Notes: generated by a model from the letters alone, not told the origin. A DNA stretch of 40,081 nucleotides from Chitinophagaceae bacterium (GCA_947379895.1 CANCPA010000013.1:1-40081); one strand, 5' to 3'. Counted from the first letter of the stretch, positions 16,368 through 24,209 are shown. Made by a program: numbers and translations.

Positions 16368-17240
16368 ATGGTTAGAAAAGCAGTTATCCCCGCAGCGGGT
16401 TTAGGTACAAGATTTCTCCCGGCTACAAAGGCTTCACCCAAAGAGATGTTGCCAATCATTGATACGCCCACCATTCAATACGTTGTTCAAGAAGCTGTTG
16501 ATTCGGGTATTGAAGATATATTGATTATTTCGGGTAGAGGTAAGAGGGCAATTGAAGATCATTTTGATAGAAACTATGAGCTCGAAGAACGTATTAAAGG
16601 AAAGGAAGATGATGTAATGTATGATGAGATAAGGAATTTGACAAATCTTGCAAATATTCATTTTATCCGTCAAAAGGATATTAATGGATTGGGTGATGCC
16701 ATTTATTATGCTCGTCAACATACTGGTAATGAACCTTTTGCTGTTTTATTAGGCGATACGATTATTGATTCAGTTATTCCTGTTACTCAACAGTTAATTG
16801 ATATCTACGAACAATATGAAAGTTCTGTTATTGCTGTTGAAACTGTTCCTAGAGATAAGGTCTCTCGCTATGGAATTGTTGGTGGAGATGAATTATCTGA
16901 AAAGTTGATGCGTCTGAATCAATTGATAGAAAAGCCAACTATCGTAGATGCCCCTTCTAATTTGGCTATTGCTGGTAGGTATATTCTTACACCAGGAATT
17001 TATAAGGCATTAGAAAAAACACCAAAAGGAAAAGGTAATGAACTTCAATTGACTGATGCAATGATTGAATTGCTAAAAAGAGAATCAATTTACTCGCAAA
17101 CTTTTGAAGGAAAAAGATATGATATTGGTAATAAATTAGATTTTATAAAAACAACTATTGAGTATGCACTTAAAAGAAAAGAGTTCTCCTCAAAAGTATT
17201 GGCATTTATGAAAGAAATTATTGCACAACACGAAGGATAA
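16368..17240 (+). CDS. galU: UTP-glucose-1-phosphate uridylyltransferase
   Basis: Makes UDP-glucose from UTP and glucose-1-phosphate for envelope and exopolysaccharide synthesis. The 290-residue product begins with AVIPAAGLGTRFLPATKA and SPKEMLPI, the nucleotide-binding signature. It has QEAVDSGIEDILIISGRGKR, the LLGDTII metal-binding Asp (about residues 125-131) and IEKP before the sugar-binding region. Length fits bacterial GalU. The gap to the upstream GHMP kinase is six bases. Paired with a sugar kinase, it may accept sugar-1-phosphates other than glucose-1-phosphate, though nothing in the motifs proves a changed specificity. Confidence 0.92.
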   Translation: MVRKAVIPAAGLGTRFLPATKASPKEMLPIIDTPTIQYVVQEAVDSGIEDILIISGRGKRAIEDHFDRNYELEERIKGKEDDVMYDEIRNLTNLANIHFIRQKDINGLGDAIYYARQHTGNEPFAVLLGDTIIDSVIPVTQQLIDIYEQYESSVIAVETVPRDKVSRYGIVGGDELSEKLMRLNQLIEKPTIVDAPSNLAIAGRYILTPGIYKALEKTPKGKGNELQLTDAMIELLKRESIYSQTFEGKRYDIGNKLDFIKTTIEYALKRKEFSSKVLAFMKEIIAQHEG

Positions 17241-17270
17241 GTTGGAAAATAAAGTTGAATTAAAATAAAT

Positions 17271-17301
17271 TTGGTCAGAATAAAATCAATTCCCATATTT
17301 G
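17271..17301 (+). promoter_or_regulatory. trp operon promoter
   Basis: TTG (17271-17273, preceded by T) is followed after 20 bases by CATATTTG (17294-17301), one base off TAnnTTTG. It lies seven bases before the leader-peptide ATG, so the leader RNA should start at or next to the ATG. Confidence 0.65.
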
Positions 17302-17308
17302 CAACTCA

Positions 17309-17371
17309 ATGAAACAGATTTCTAAAAATACTAATTGGTGGTGGCACACAAACCTTGAGAGGGGCTTGTAA
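17309..17371 (+). CDS. trpL: trp leader peptide
   Basis: A 20-residue leader peptide, MKQISKNTNWWWHTNLERGL, with three consecutive Trp codons (17336-17344). Its only role is to sense charged tRNA-Trp through ribosome position. The stop at 17369-17371 lies just past the sequence GAGAGGGGCTT (17357-17367). That sequence can pair with the 5' arm of the downstream terminator. The gene is too short for normal gene calling. Confidence 0.9.
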   Translation: MKQISKNTNWWWHTNLERGL

Positions 17372-17436
17372 TGGCATTGCCAATACATTTTCATATAATT
17401 GAAAAGAGCCTCGACATATAGTCGGGGTTTTTTTTT
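17309..17436 (+). promoter_or_regulatory. trp attenuator leader (Bacteroid-trp-like)
   Basis: A transcription attenuator. The terminator is CCTCGAC (17409-17415), loop ATATA, GTCGGGG (17421-17427) and a nine-T run. The competing pairing is GAGG (17359-17362) with CCTC (17409-17412) and CTT (17365-17367) with AAG (17404-17406), with small hairpins between (TGGC/GCCA at 17372-17382). A ribosome stalled at the Trp codons leaves GAGG free, so the terminator cannot form. A ribosome that reaches the stop covers GAGG, so transcription ends. This fits the described Bacteroid-trp RNA class. Confidence 0.88.
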
Positions 17437-17444
17437 GGGTAAAA

Positions 17445-17521
17445 GTCTCAAACAACATAAAATTACAAGTTTCTAGTTACAAGTTGCAATTACATGAAAC
17501 CTGAAACTTGAATCCTGAGAC
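17445..17521. repeat. Heptamer-period inverted repeat before trpE
   Basis: Successive 7-mers ACAAGTT, TCTAGTT, ACAAGTT, GCAATTA (17465-17492) are followed by GAAACCT, GAAACTT, GAATCCT (17496-17516). CAAGTTTC (17466-17473) pairs with GAAACTTG (17503-17510), and GTCTCA (17445-17450) pairs with TGAGAC (17516-17521). It lies between the attenuator and trpE. Confidence 0.7.
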
Positions 17522-17548
17522 AAATAACTGGTAACATTAAATTAGATT

Positions 17549-18988
17549 ATGAATAAAATTAAAATTACAACAACTATCAAAAAAATGCTTGCAGATGTTT
17601 ATACACCTGTAGGGATTTATTTAAGAGTACGGGACAGATTTAGAGATACTATTTTATTGGAAAGCACTGATAATCATGTGGCTGAAAATAGCTATAGTTT
17701 TATTGGAATTCATGCAATAGCTGGTATCGAAATTACTGATACGGGTAGCATTGAATTTAAACTGCCCGCTCAAGAACCTGAAAGAATTGCAATTACTAAC
17801 ACAAAAGCCGTTCCTGATGAAGTATGGGCTTTTATGAATCGGTTTCATATTACTAATCAGGAAGATAAGGCAGGTAATAGTCGGGATGAAGCTGCTGCAA
17901 AGTTTGCACAAGGACTCTTTGGTTACACAACTTATGATGCTGTACAATTCTTCGATTCTGTTTCTTTCTCTACACACGATACGCCTAAACCTGTAATTCC
18001 ATTAATGCGCTATCGTTTGTATCAATATGTGATTGCTATTAATCATTTTAAGGATGAATTGTATTTGTGTGAAAATGTAATTGATGGTTTACCAAGTGAG
18101 GCACAAGTAGTTGAAAGCTTGATTAAGAGTAAAGATGTGCCTACTTACCCATTTGCCATTAAGGGTGAAGAAACTTCAAATATTACAGACGAAGCTTATG
18201 TAGAAATGGTAAAGAAAGGCATTCAAAGTTGTTTTAGGGGAGATGTCTTTCAAATTGTTTTAAGCCGTCGTTTCCAACAAGGCTTCACAGGTGATGAATT
18301 GAATGTTTATCGTGCCCTAAGGAATATCAATCCGTCTCCTTATCTGTTTTATTTTGATTATGGAGATTATAAATTAATGGGTTCTTCTCCCGAAAGTCAA
18401 CTGATAATCAACAAGGGGATTGCTGTTGTTCATCCTATTGCAGGAACTGTTAAGCGTACAGGCAATGATAAATTAGATGCTGAGGCCACCGACAAATTAT
18501 TGATTGACCCTAAAGAAAATTCAGAACATGTGATGTTAGTAGACCTTGCCCGTAATGATTTAAGTAGAGTTTGTGATAATGTTTTTGTGAAAAGTTACAG
18601 AGAAGTGCAATATTATAGTCATGTAATTCACTTAGTAAGTGAAGTAAATGCTACTGTCCGACCAAATAGTAATCCTTTTGAATTATTGGCAAAAACATTT
18701 CCTGCGGGTACTTTGAGTGGGGCACCGAAGATTAAGGCCATGCAGTTAATTGATAAATACGAAACTACTTCACGTAGTTTTTATGGTGGTGGCATCGGAT
18801 TTATGGGATTTGATGGTACTTGTAATCATGCAATAATGATTCGTACTATATTAAGTAAAAATAATACGTTATTCTATCAAGCAGGTGGTGGGATTGTTGC
18901 CGCAAGTCATCCTGAAGGCGAATTTCAAGAAGTTAGAAATAAATTAAATGCCCTGAAAAAGGCTATTGAAGCGGCAAAAGAAATATGA
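17549..18988 (+). CDS. trpE: Anthranilate synthase component I
   Basis: Converts chorismate to anthranilate with ammonia from TrpG, the first committed step to tryptophan. The 479-residue protein has the N-terminal regulatory domain with TILLEST (about residues 30-36). This matches the LLES motif that binds feedback-inhibiting tryptophan. The chorismate-binding domain has HPIAGTVKRTG, DPKENSEHVMLVDLARNDLSR, FPAGTLSGAPK and the late GGGIVAAS. It is a full-length TrpE rather than PabB, supported by the LLES motif and the operon. It is the first structural gene after the attenuator. The gap to trpG (177 bp) holds a fold-back repeat. Confidence 0.95.
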   Translation: MNKIKITTTIKKMLADVYTPVGIYLRVRDRFRDTILLESTDNHVAENSYSFIGIHAIAGIEITDTGSIEFKLPAQEPERIAITNTKAVPDEVWAFMNRFHITNQEDKAGNSRDEAAAKFAQGLFGYTTYDAVQFFDSVSFSTHDTPKPVIPLMRYRLYQYVIAINHFKDELYLCENVIDGLPSEAQVVESLIKSKDVPTYPFAIKGEETSNITDEAYVEMVKKGIQSCFRGDVFQIVLSRRFQQGFTGDELNVYRALRNINPSPYLFYFDYGDYKLMGSSPESQLIINKGIAVVHPIAGTVKRTGNDKLDAEATDKLLIDPKENSEHVMLVDLARNDLSRVCDNVFVKSYREVQYYSHVIHLVSEVNATVRPNSNPFELLAKTFPAGTLSGAPKIKAMQLIDKYETTSRSFYGGGIGFMGFDGTCNHAIMIRTILSKNNTLFYQAGGGIVAASHPEGEFQEVRNKLNALKKAIEAAKEI

Positions 18989-18991
18989 TAA

Positions 18992-19133
18992 AGGTTTGAG
19001 GTATAAGGTATAGGGTTGAAAATTTCTAAATAAGGGTTTTTAAAATTTTGTAATTTTTAAATTACGGTGGAAAAGAAAGATAAAAAGCTTGGTAATCGAC
19101 CTTAAACCCTATACCTTAAGCCCTTAACCTGCA
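18992..19133. repeat. Heptamer-period inverted repeat between trpE and trpG
   Basis: Left arm AGGTTTG, AGGTATA, AGGTATA, GGGTTGA (18992-19019). Right arm ACCTTAA, ACCCTAT, ACCTTAA, GCCCTTA, ACCTGCA (19099-19133). Fourteen bases at 19004-19017 pair perfectly with 19105-19118. Both arms keep an exact 7-bp period. Confidence 0.8.
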
Positions 19134-19165
19134 TTAAGATTAATCAACTATTATAAAATTAAGAG

Positions 19166-19852
19166 ATGGAAAATATAAAAGCTTCAGTTCAAGGTGGTTT
19201 TGATGGTTTAAAGATATTGGTTTTTGACAACTACGATTCTTTTACCTATAACTTGGTTCATTTAGTAGAAAAAATTACACATATAAAGGTAGATGTATAT
19301 CGTAATGATGAAATTCCTTTGGAAGATATAAATAGATATAACAAGATTATTCTCTCTCCAGGTCCTGGAATACCTGAAGAGGCAGGGTTATTGTTGCCTT
19401 TGATTAAACAATATGCTCCGACAAAGTCTATTTTGGGGGTATGTCTTGGGCATCAGGCAATTGGTCAGGCTTTTGGTGGAAATTTGACAAATCTGACTTC
19501 TGTTTATCATGGAATTGCAACGCCCGTAAAGGTGAGTAGTGAGTTGTTAGAAGTGAGTAGAGGTAATTCTTTACCACTCACCACTCACCACTCACCACTC
19601 ACCACTCGACACTCACTTTTTGCTGGGTTAGGAGAGGAGTTTATTGTAGGTCGTTATCATAGTTGGGTGGTTAGTGATGAAGGGTTTCCTGATAGTTTGG
19701 AAGTTACTGCCCGTGAAGAACACAATTTTATCATGGCTTTACAACATAAAACATTCGATGTGCAAGGTGTTCAGTTTCATCCTGAAAGTGTGTTAACTCC
19801 TTGTGGAGAAACGATTATGAGAAATTGGCTCACTCAGAGTTATGAAAGATGA
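19166..19852 (+). CDS. trpG: Anthranilate synthase component II, with internal repeat insertion
   Basis: The glutamine amidotransferase subunit that feeds ammonia to TrpE. The 228-residue protein has ILVFDNYDSFTYNLVH near the N terminus, SPGPGIPEEAG, the nucleophile motif GVCLGHQAIG and the GVQFHPESVLT His-Glu pair. All catalytic residues are present. Odd features are a 15-residue N-terminal extension before the usual KILVFDNYDS start, and an in-frame insertion at about residues 122-151 (VSSELLEV...TTRHSLF). The insertion is encoded by a heptamer-period inverted repeat (19531-19614). In ordinary TrpG the GIATPVKV strand runs within a few residues into LFAGL, so some 25 residues are extra. The insertion lies in a surface loop region, so the enzyme is probably active. 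Confidence 0.93.
   Translation: MENIKASVQGGFDGLKILVFDNYDSFTYNLVHLVEKITHIKVDVYRNDEIPLEDINRYNKIILSPGPGIPEEAGLLLPLIKQYAPTKSILGVCLGHQAIGQAFGGNLTNLTSVYHGIATPVKVSSELLEVSRGNSLPLTTHHSPLTTRHSLFAGLGEEFIVGRYHSWVVSDEGFPDSLEVTAREEHNFIMALQHKTFDVQGVQFHPESVLTPCGETIMRNWLTQSYER
19531..19614. repeat. Heptamer-period inverted repeat inside trpG
   Basis: Left arm GGTGAGT, AGTGAGT, TGTTAGA, AGTGAGT (19531-19558). Right arm five copies of ACCACTC (19573-19607) plus GACACTC (19608-19614). The arms are largely complementary. Total length keeps the reading frame, so the repeat is translated. Confidence 0.85.
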
Positions 19853-19917
19853 GTCGAAAGGCATAATTTTTATTTTTTAATCATTAATTAAAATTTCCCC
19901 CTTTAGGGGATAGGGGT

Positions 19918-20910
19918 ATGAAAAAGATTTTACAATTTCTATTCGAGCATAAAACGCTCTCTTATCAACAGGCAAAGGAAGTGTTAATTGGCATTGGTAG
20001 TGGAACATATAACGAACATGAGATTACTTCATTCGTTACTGTTTATTTAATGCGAAGTATAACTATCAATGAGTTGCAAGGTTTTCGTGATGCCTTACTC
20101 GAATTGTCTGTAAAGGTGGATTTGGGTAATCATAAGTTAATGGATATTGTAGGTACAGGAGGGGATGGTAAAAATTCCTTCAACATTTCTACACTTAGTT
20201 GTTTTATTGTAGCAGGTGCAGGACAAAAAGTTGCAAAACATGGTAATTATGGGGCATCATCTATCAGTGGTGCTAGTAATGTGATGGAACAATTGGGTTA
20301 TTGTTTCAAAAATGATAACGACAAATTAAAGAAAGAAGTAGAACAGGCAGGGATTTGTTTTCTTCATGCTCCTCTATTTCATCCAGCTTTGAAAGCAGTC
20401 GGACAAATTAGGAGGAATTTGGGTGTGCGAACTTTCTTTAATATGTTAGGGCCGATGGTTAATCCTGCATCACCAACCTATCAATTAGTGGGTGTTTATA
20501 ATTTAGAAATGGCTCGGATATATAATTATCTCTTACAACAGACAGAGAGGTCGTTTACTATCATTCATAGTCTTGATGGATATGATGAAATATCGCTTAC
20601 AAATGATACAAAAGTTATTACAAACAAAGGAGAGAGTATTAAATCTCCCATTCAATTAGGCAAGAGAGTTGTTGCACCTCAAGATATTTATGGTGGAAAT
20701 ACAGTAGAAGAGTCCGCACAATTGTTCCATTCTATTATTAGTGGAGAGGGAACTGAGGCACAAAATGCAGTGGTTTTGGCAAATTCTGCAATGGCTTTGT
20801 ATTGTACAGGTAACTATGCTAGTTATGAGGAAGCATTTCAGACGGCTGTAAAAAGTTTAGAAAGTAAGGCAGCTTTAAATGCATTAGAAAAGCTAATTGC
20901 TTTGCAATAG
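19918..20910 (+). CDS. trpD: Anthranilate phosphoribosyltransferase
   Basis: Attaches phosphoribose from PRPP to anthranilate. The 330-residue protein carries the PRPP-binding loop DIVGTGGDGKNSFNIST (about residues 77-93), KHGNYGASSISGASNVMEQLG (Lys-His and anthranilate-contact region) and RRNLGVRTFFNMLGPMVNP (about residues 162-180). The family is dimeric and cytosolic. Length and order of motifs are normal. It is not fused to trpG, unlike in enterobacteria. It lies 65 bp after trpG and is followed by an unusual 405-bp gap with a 21-bp tandem array before trpC. Confidence 0.95.
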   Translation: MKKILQFLFEHKTLSYQQAKEVLIGIGSGTYNEHEITSFVTVYLMRSITINELQGFRDALLELSVKVDLGNHKLMDIVGTGGDGKNSFNISTLSCFIVAGAGQKVAKHGNYGASSISGASNVMEQLGYCFKNDNDKLKKEVEQAGICFLHAPLFHPALKAVGQIRRNLGVRTFFNMLGPMVNPASPTYQLVGVYNLEMARIYNYLLQQTERSFTIIHSLDGYDEISLTNDTKVITNKGESIKSPIQLGKRVVAPQDIYGGNTVEESAQLFHSIISGEGTEAQNAVVLANSAMALYCTGNYASYEEAFQTAVKSLESKAALNALEKLIALQ

Positions 20911-20972
20911 ACTTTTTGTGATTGATTAAAAAGTTCTTTCAATTAGGTAAACACTATTTTTCTTGTTGTAAT

Positions 20973-21225
20973 GAAAATTATTTTCATTGCAAAAGGAATA
21001 GTTTTTATCATAATAGAACAAATTTATTTTGTAGTGGAAATGATTTCTGTCACAAAGGAAATGGTTTCTATCACAAAGGAAATAATTTCTGTTACAAAGG
21101 AAATGGTTTCTGTCACAAAGGGAATAATTTCTGTTACAAAGGAAATGATTTCTGTTCTGATGAAAATGTGTTTTGTTCTGATGAAAATGAGTTCTGTCAC
21201 AATAGAAAACTGTTTTATAATCAAA
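20973..21225. repeat. Array of twelve 21-bp units built from two palindromes
   Basis: The gap between trpD and trpC consists of about twelve direct units (one of 22 bp, the rest 21 bp). The central five (21037-21141) are near identical. Each unit is GAAATnATTTC (an 11-bp dyad) followed by TGTnACA (a 7-bp dyad) and AAG. Since 21 is a multiple of three, several frames on both strands stay open and read as heptapeptide repeats. The two-dyad structure explains why both strands look alike. The 21-bp period equals two turns of B-DNA. It is not a CRISPR: there are no spacers. Confidence 0.85.
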
Positions 21226-21315
21226 AATTGGTGACTTATTTTTGATCATATTCCTTAATTGAAATACTGAAATATCTTTATTGCAAGAAGTATATTAAAT
21301 AATAATTAATTAGAA

Positions 21316-22116
21316 ATGAATATTTTAGAGAAGATAGTTGCATATAAAAAATTAGAAGTTGAAGAAGCAAAAGCATTGAGAAGTGTTGCTGAATTAAAAG
21401 CAATGCCTTTATTTTCAATACCCTGTTTGTCTTTAACTGCCTTCTTATTAGATGAATCCAAAACGGGCATCATTGCTGAGTATAAACGTCAGTCTCCTTC
21501 AAAAGGAGTTATTAACAATACGTCAACAGTAAAAGAGGTTACAAATGCTTATGCACAAAATGGGGCATCAGGTATCTCTATATTAACAGATAATCATTTC
21601 TTTGGGGGTAGTTTAGTCGATTTATTGGATGCAAGAGAAGCGACTCTTAATAAAGTTCCTTTGTTAAGAAAGGACTTTATGATCGATGAATACCAAATTT
21701 TTGAGGCAAAGGCTTATGGGGCATCGGTTATTTTGTTGATAGCTGCTTGTTTATCACCCGAAAAAGTGAAAGAATTGGCTATTTTAGCAAAAAGTATTGG
21801 TCTAGAAGTGTTATTAGAGATACATAATGAGGATGAATTGATACACATTTGTGACGAAGTGGATTTAGTAGGGGTAAATAACCGAAATTTGAAAGATTTT
21901 GTGGTAAATGTAGAGGCATCAGCACAATTAATTCAAAAAATGCCTAAAAATAAGGTAGCTGTTGCAGAAAGTGGTATCAATAATACGGATACAATAGTAT
22001 TTTTACGCAAAGCAGGTTTCAAAGGATTCCTAATTGGGGAACACTTTATGAAACAATCCGACCCAACGATTGCTTTTGCTAATTTTGTAAATGAATTGAA
22101 CACAAAAGGACGCTAA
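21316..22116 (+). CDS. trpC: Indole-3-glycerol phosphate synthase
   Basis: Closes the indole ring from CdRP, the fourth step of tryptophan synthesis. The 266-residue TIM barrel has IIAEYKRQSPSKGVI (catalytic Lys in strand 1, about residues 52-66), ISILTDNHFFGGS, PLLRKDFMIDEYQI, GVNNRNLKDF (about residues 191-200) and AESGI. Length is normal for a monofunctional TrpC. The trpF gene follows 11 bases later, so these two are tightly coupled. Confidence 0.95.
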   Translation: MNILEKIVAYKKLEVEEAKALRSVAELKAMPLFSIPCLSLTAFLLDESKTGIIAEYKRQSPSKGVINNTSTVKEVTNAYAQNGASGISILTDNHFFGGSLVDLLDAREATLNKVPLLRKDFMIDEYQIFEAKAYGASVILLIAACLSPEKVKELAILAKSIGLEVLLEIHNEDELIHICDEVDLVGVNNRNLKDFVVNVEASAQLIQKMPKNKVAVAESGINNTDTIVFLRKAGFKGFLIGEHFMKQSDPTIAFANFVNELNTKGR

Positions 22117-22127
22117 ATCAAACGCAC

Positions 22128-22763
22128 ATGAGAATAAAAGTTTGTGGGATGACTGATGTTGACCAAGTGAAACAACTTGATGAGATGGGGGTAGAGTTTT
22201 GTGGCTTTATATTCTATCCTAAAAGCCCACGCTTTGTTTTCAAGTACATGCCCGCCATTAATATAAAAAAGATTAAGGGAAACATTAATAAAGTAGGAGT
22301 TTTTGTTAATGCACCTAGCGAAGAAATATTACAGACCGTAGATAGTTGCGGATTATATCTTGTACAATTACATGGTGACGAGAGTCCTAAAGCCTGCGAA
22401 AAAATATCAGATTATATTTCAGTCATCAAGGCTTTTAGATTGGCAGAAGATGATAATATCCTTTGGAAAATAAAGGATTACAAGGAAGTGGTAGATATGT
22501 TTTTATTTGATACTGAAGGAGTAGGTTATGGAGGCACAGGGAAAAAGTTTAATTGGGATGCCTTGTTAGGATTAGATATAGACAAGCCTTTTTTTCTGAG
22601 TGGAGGTATTCAACCCGACGATATCCCTGCATTAAGGACATTTAGTATGGACCCTGTCGCAAAGGATTTGTTCTCAATTGATGTTAATAGTCGTTTTGAA
22701 ATTTCTCCAGGTGTAAAGGATATGGAAAAGGTAGGGAAGTTTGTAAAGGAGTTAAAGGGATAA
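22128..22763 (+). CDS. trpF: Phosphoribosylanthranilate isomerase
   Basis: Isomerises phosphoribosylanthranilate to CdRP, the third step. The 211-residue TIM barrel begins with the family signature IKVCGMTDVDQV (catalytic Cys at residue 6). It has GFIFYPKSPRFV, VGVFVNA, VQLHGDES, the FDTEG catalytic Asp region with GYGGTGKKFNW, and FLSGGIQPDDI. It is 11 bp downstream of trpC. It is followed by a heptamer-period inverted repeat and then a gene unrelated to tryptophan. Confidence 0.95.
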   Translation: MRIKVCGMTDVDQVKQLDEMGVEFCGFIFYPKSPRFVFKYMPAINIKKIKGNINKVGVFVNAPSEEILQTVDSCGLYLVQLHGDESPKACEKISDYISVIKAFRLAEDDNILWKIKDYKEVVDMFLFDTEGVGYGGTGKKFNWDALLGLDIDKPFFLSGGIQPDDIPALRTFSMDPVAKDLFSIDVNSRFEISPGVKDMEKVGKFVKELKG

Positions 22764-22774
22764 AAAAAGTAACA

Positions 22775-22837
22775 GGTTGCTAGTTTCAAGTTACAAATAC
22801 TTACGACTTTTAACTTGAAACTATTGACTTGATACTT
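22775..22837. repeat. Heptamer-period inverted repeat after trpF
   Basis: Nine contiguous 7-bp units from GGTTGCT to GATACTT. Thirteen bases at 22781-22793 (TAGTTTCAAGTTA) are perfectly complementary to 22811-22823, with a 17-base loop. This could be a processing site, terminator or stabilising stem, but there is no T tract. Confidence 0.85.
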
Positions 22838-22854
22838 GTATTTGAAAGAAAAGA

Positions 22855-24153
22855 ATGAAGCAAATTGTAGTAATATTATTTTTGTTATTCACTTTGAAGT
22901 TAACCACTTCAGGACAGTCACGTGTCCTGAAAGGAACATTAACTGCACAGCCAAATACAAGTACCACAATACTTCCCAATATCGTTGTTTCTAAAACCCT
23001 TGAACTTCAGAAACAAGATTCAGCATTGTTTAATCCTAGATATGTACCCCCACTTCTCATAGATAGTTCTAATATGGGTACAATTTCAAGTACTAATGCT
23101 GATTTTAATCGTCAAAATAATGAACAAAACCAGCAATTAAGTATTGATGCAAATAAAGGAGGCTCTTCATTAACACCTACTTTGAGTTTTGGAAGAAATA
23201 GACAAACAAATCAAACTACTGAGACTGTTTATAAATATAAAACACCTGATGCCAAACCAATTATTGATAATGTTGAAGTCGAAAATCCAAATACTCCTTC
23301 TCCTAGTTTTCATTATAATCCAAAAGGAACTGCCAATAAGAAAGTAACATTAAAGCAAAATAATACAGGAACTAGTGGAGGGCTTGTTACCGATCCTACA
23401 GATTTGGCTGCTAGTAATAACTATGGCAATACTACAACTGTAAGCAAATGGCATCCTAAAAAGTCAAATGCTACTACATCATGGAAGAAATCAACTACAC
23501 AAGCCGGAGGGAATGTAGGTGTAAATAGTACTGTTAATCCTCAAATCAAAAAGCAAGTGCTGCAATATAAAATTGCAGAAAATAACAATACACAATCAAA
23601 AGGAATTCCTAACAACAATTCGTTGACCCCTACAATAAGGACAAATAATCAACCTTCTCAAATTGAGAATAATAACAAATTGTCAACTCCGAACGTTAAT
23701 ACAAGTAATACTTCTAATCAAGCTCAAGAACAACAAAATGTTTCGAGTGTAAGACCAGAATATAAAATAAATCTTGGTGCTGATGGGAAATTTACTGTAT
23801 CATTTTTTAATAATGGAGGGAGTATAGTTTTAACTCAGTTTGGAAGAATCGCAGGTGTTACAATGCCTACAACAGGGGGAAATGTCACACCTCAATATAA
23901 CTATCGTGGATTGTTAGAGAGTGTGGGAAATTTGCCCATTCAGTATACTTATGAGGGTAGGGTGCAATCTGTTGGAAGTACAAGTTTAGGATATAATTAT
24001 AATGGTAATATACAATCGATTGGTAACACACAACTAGTTTATAATTACAACGGCACTATTGATAAAATAGGAAATACGAATGTAAATTACGATGCAAATG
24101 GAAATGTAAGTGGCACAAGTGGTGCAAATCCTGTAATTGCAATGAAACAGTAA
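22855..24153 (+). CDS. Secreted Asn/Gln/Thr-rich protein with C-terminal YNYNG repeats
   Basis: A 432-residue exported protein of no recognised function, placed inside the trp operon between trpF and trpB. Residues 1 to about 20 form a signal peptide ending in TSGQ. The central 270 residues are low complexity, rich in Asn, Thr, Gln and Ser, and probably disordered. The C-terminal 100 residues contain at least four copies of a module of about 18 residues. Examples are PQYNYRGLLESVGNLPI, YTYEGRVQSVGSTSL, YNYNGNIQSIGNTQL and YNYNGTIDKIGNTNV, which suggest a small beta-repeat surface like YD/RHS-type strands. Similar repeats occur in flavobacterial secreted proteins as I recall them. Nothing links it to tryptophan. 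It may simply be cotranscribed or have been inserted. Confidence 0.75.
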   Translation: MKQIVVILFLLFTLKLTTSGQSRVLKGTLTAQPNTSTTILPNIVVSKTLELQKQDSALFNPRYVPPLLIDSSNMGTISSTNADFNRQNNEQNQQLSIDANKGGSSLTPTLSFGRNRQTNQTTETVYKYKTPDAKPIIDNVEVENPNTPSPSFHYNPKGTANKKVTLKQNNTGTSGGLVTDPTDLAASNNYGNTTTVSKWHPKKSNATTSWKKSTTQAGGNVGVNSTVNPQIKKQVLQYKIAENNNTQSKGIPNNNSLTPTIRTNNQPSQIENNNKLSTPNVNTSNTSNQAQEQQNVSSVRPEYKINLGADGKFTVSFFNNGGSIVLTQFGRIAGVTMPTTGGNVTPQYNYRGLLESVGNLPIQYTYEGRVQSVGSTSLGYNYNGNIQSIGNTQLVYNYNGTIDKIGNTNVNYDANGNVSGTSGANPVIAMKQ

Positions 24154-24209
24154 GGGTTACTAATTGATAAAAGTAATTATTAATTGATATTGTTAGTTAT
24201 TAGAATAAG

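Noticed and set aside
18992-19133. Intrinsic terminator between trpE and trpG
   Set aside because: The stem is stable but has an 87-base loop and no T tract, so ending transcription inside the operon is unlikely.
19531-19614. Frameshift or pseudogene in trpG
   Set aside because: The insertion keeps the frame, and motifs on both sides, including the C-terminal His-Glu pair, are intact.
20973-21225. CRISPR array
   Set aside because: The units are directly contiguous at 21 bp with no spacers, and no cas genes are present.
20922-21249. Heptapeptide-repeat ORFs of 66-107 codons on both strands between trpD and trpC
   Set aside because: A 21-bp period keeps several frames open automatically. The frames overlap on both strands with similar Asn/Lys/Cys- or Ile/Val-rich repeats, so no single one can be preferred as a gene.
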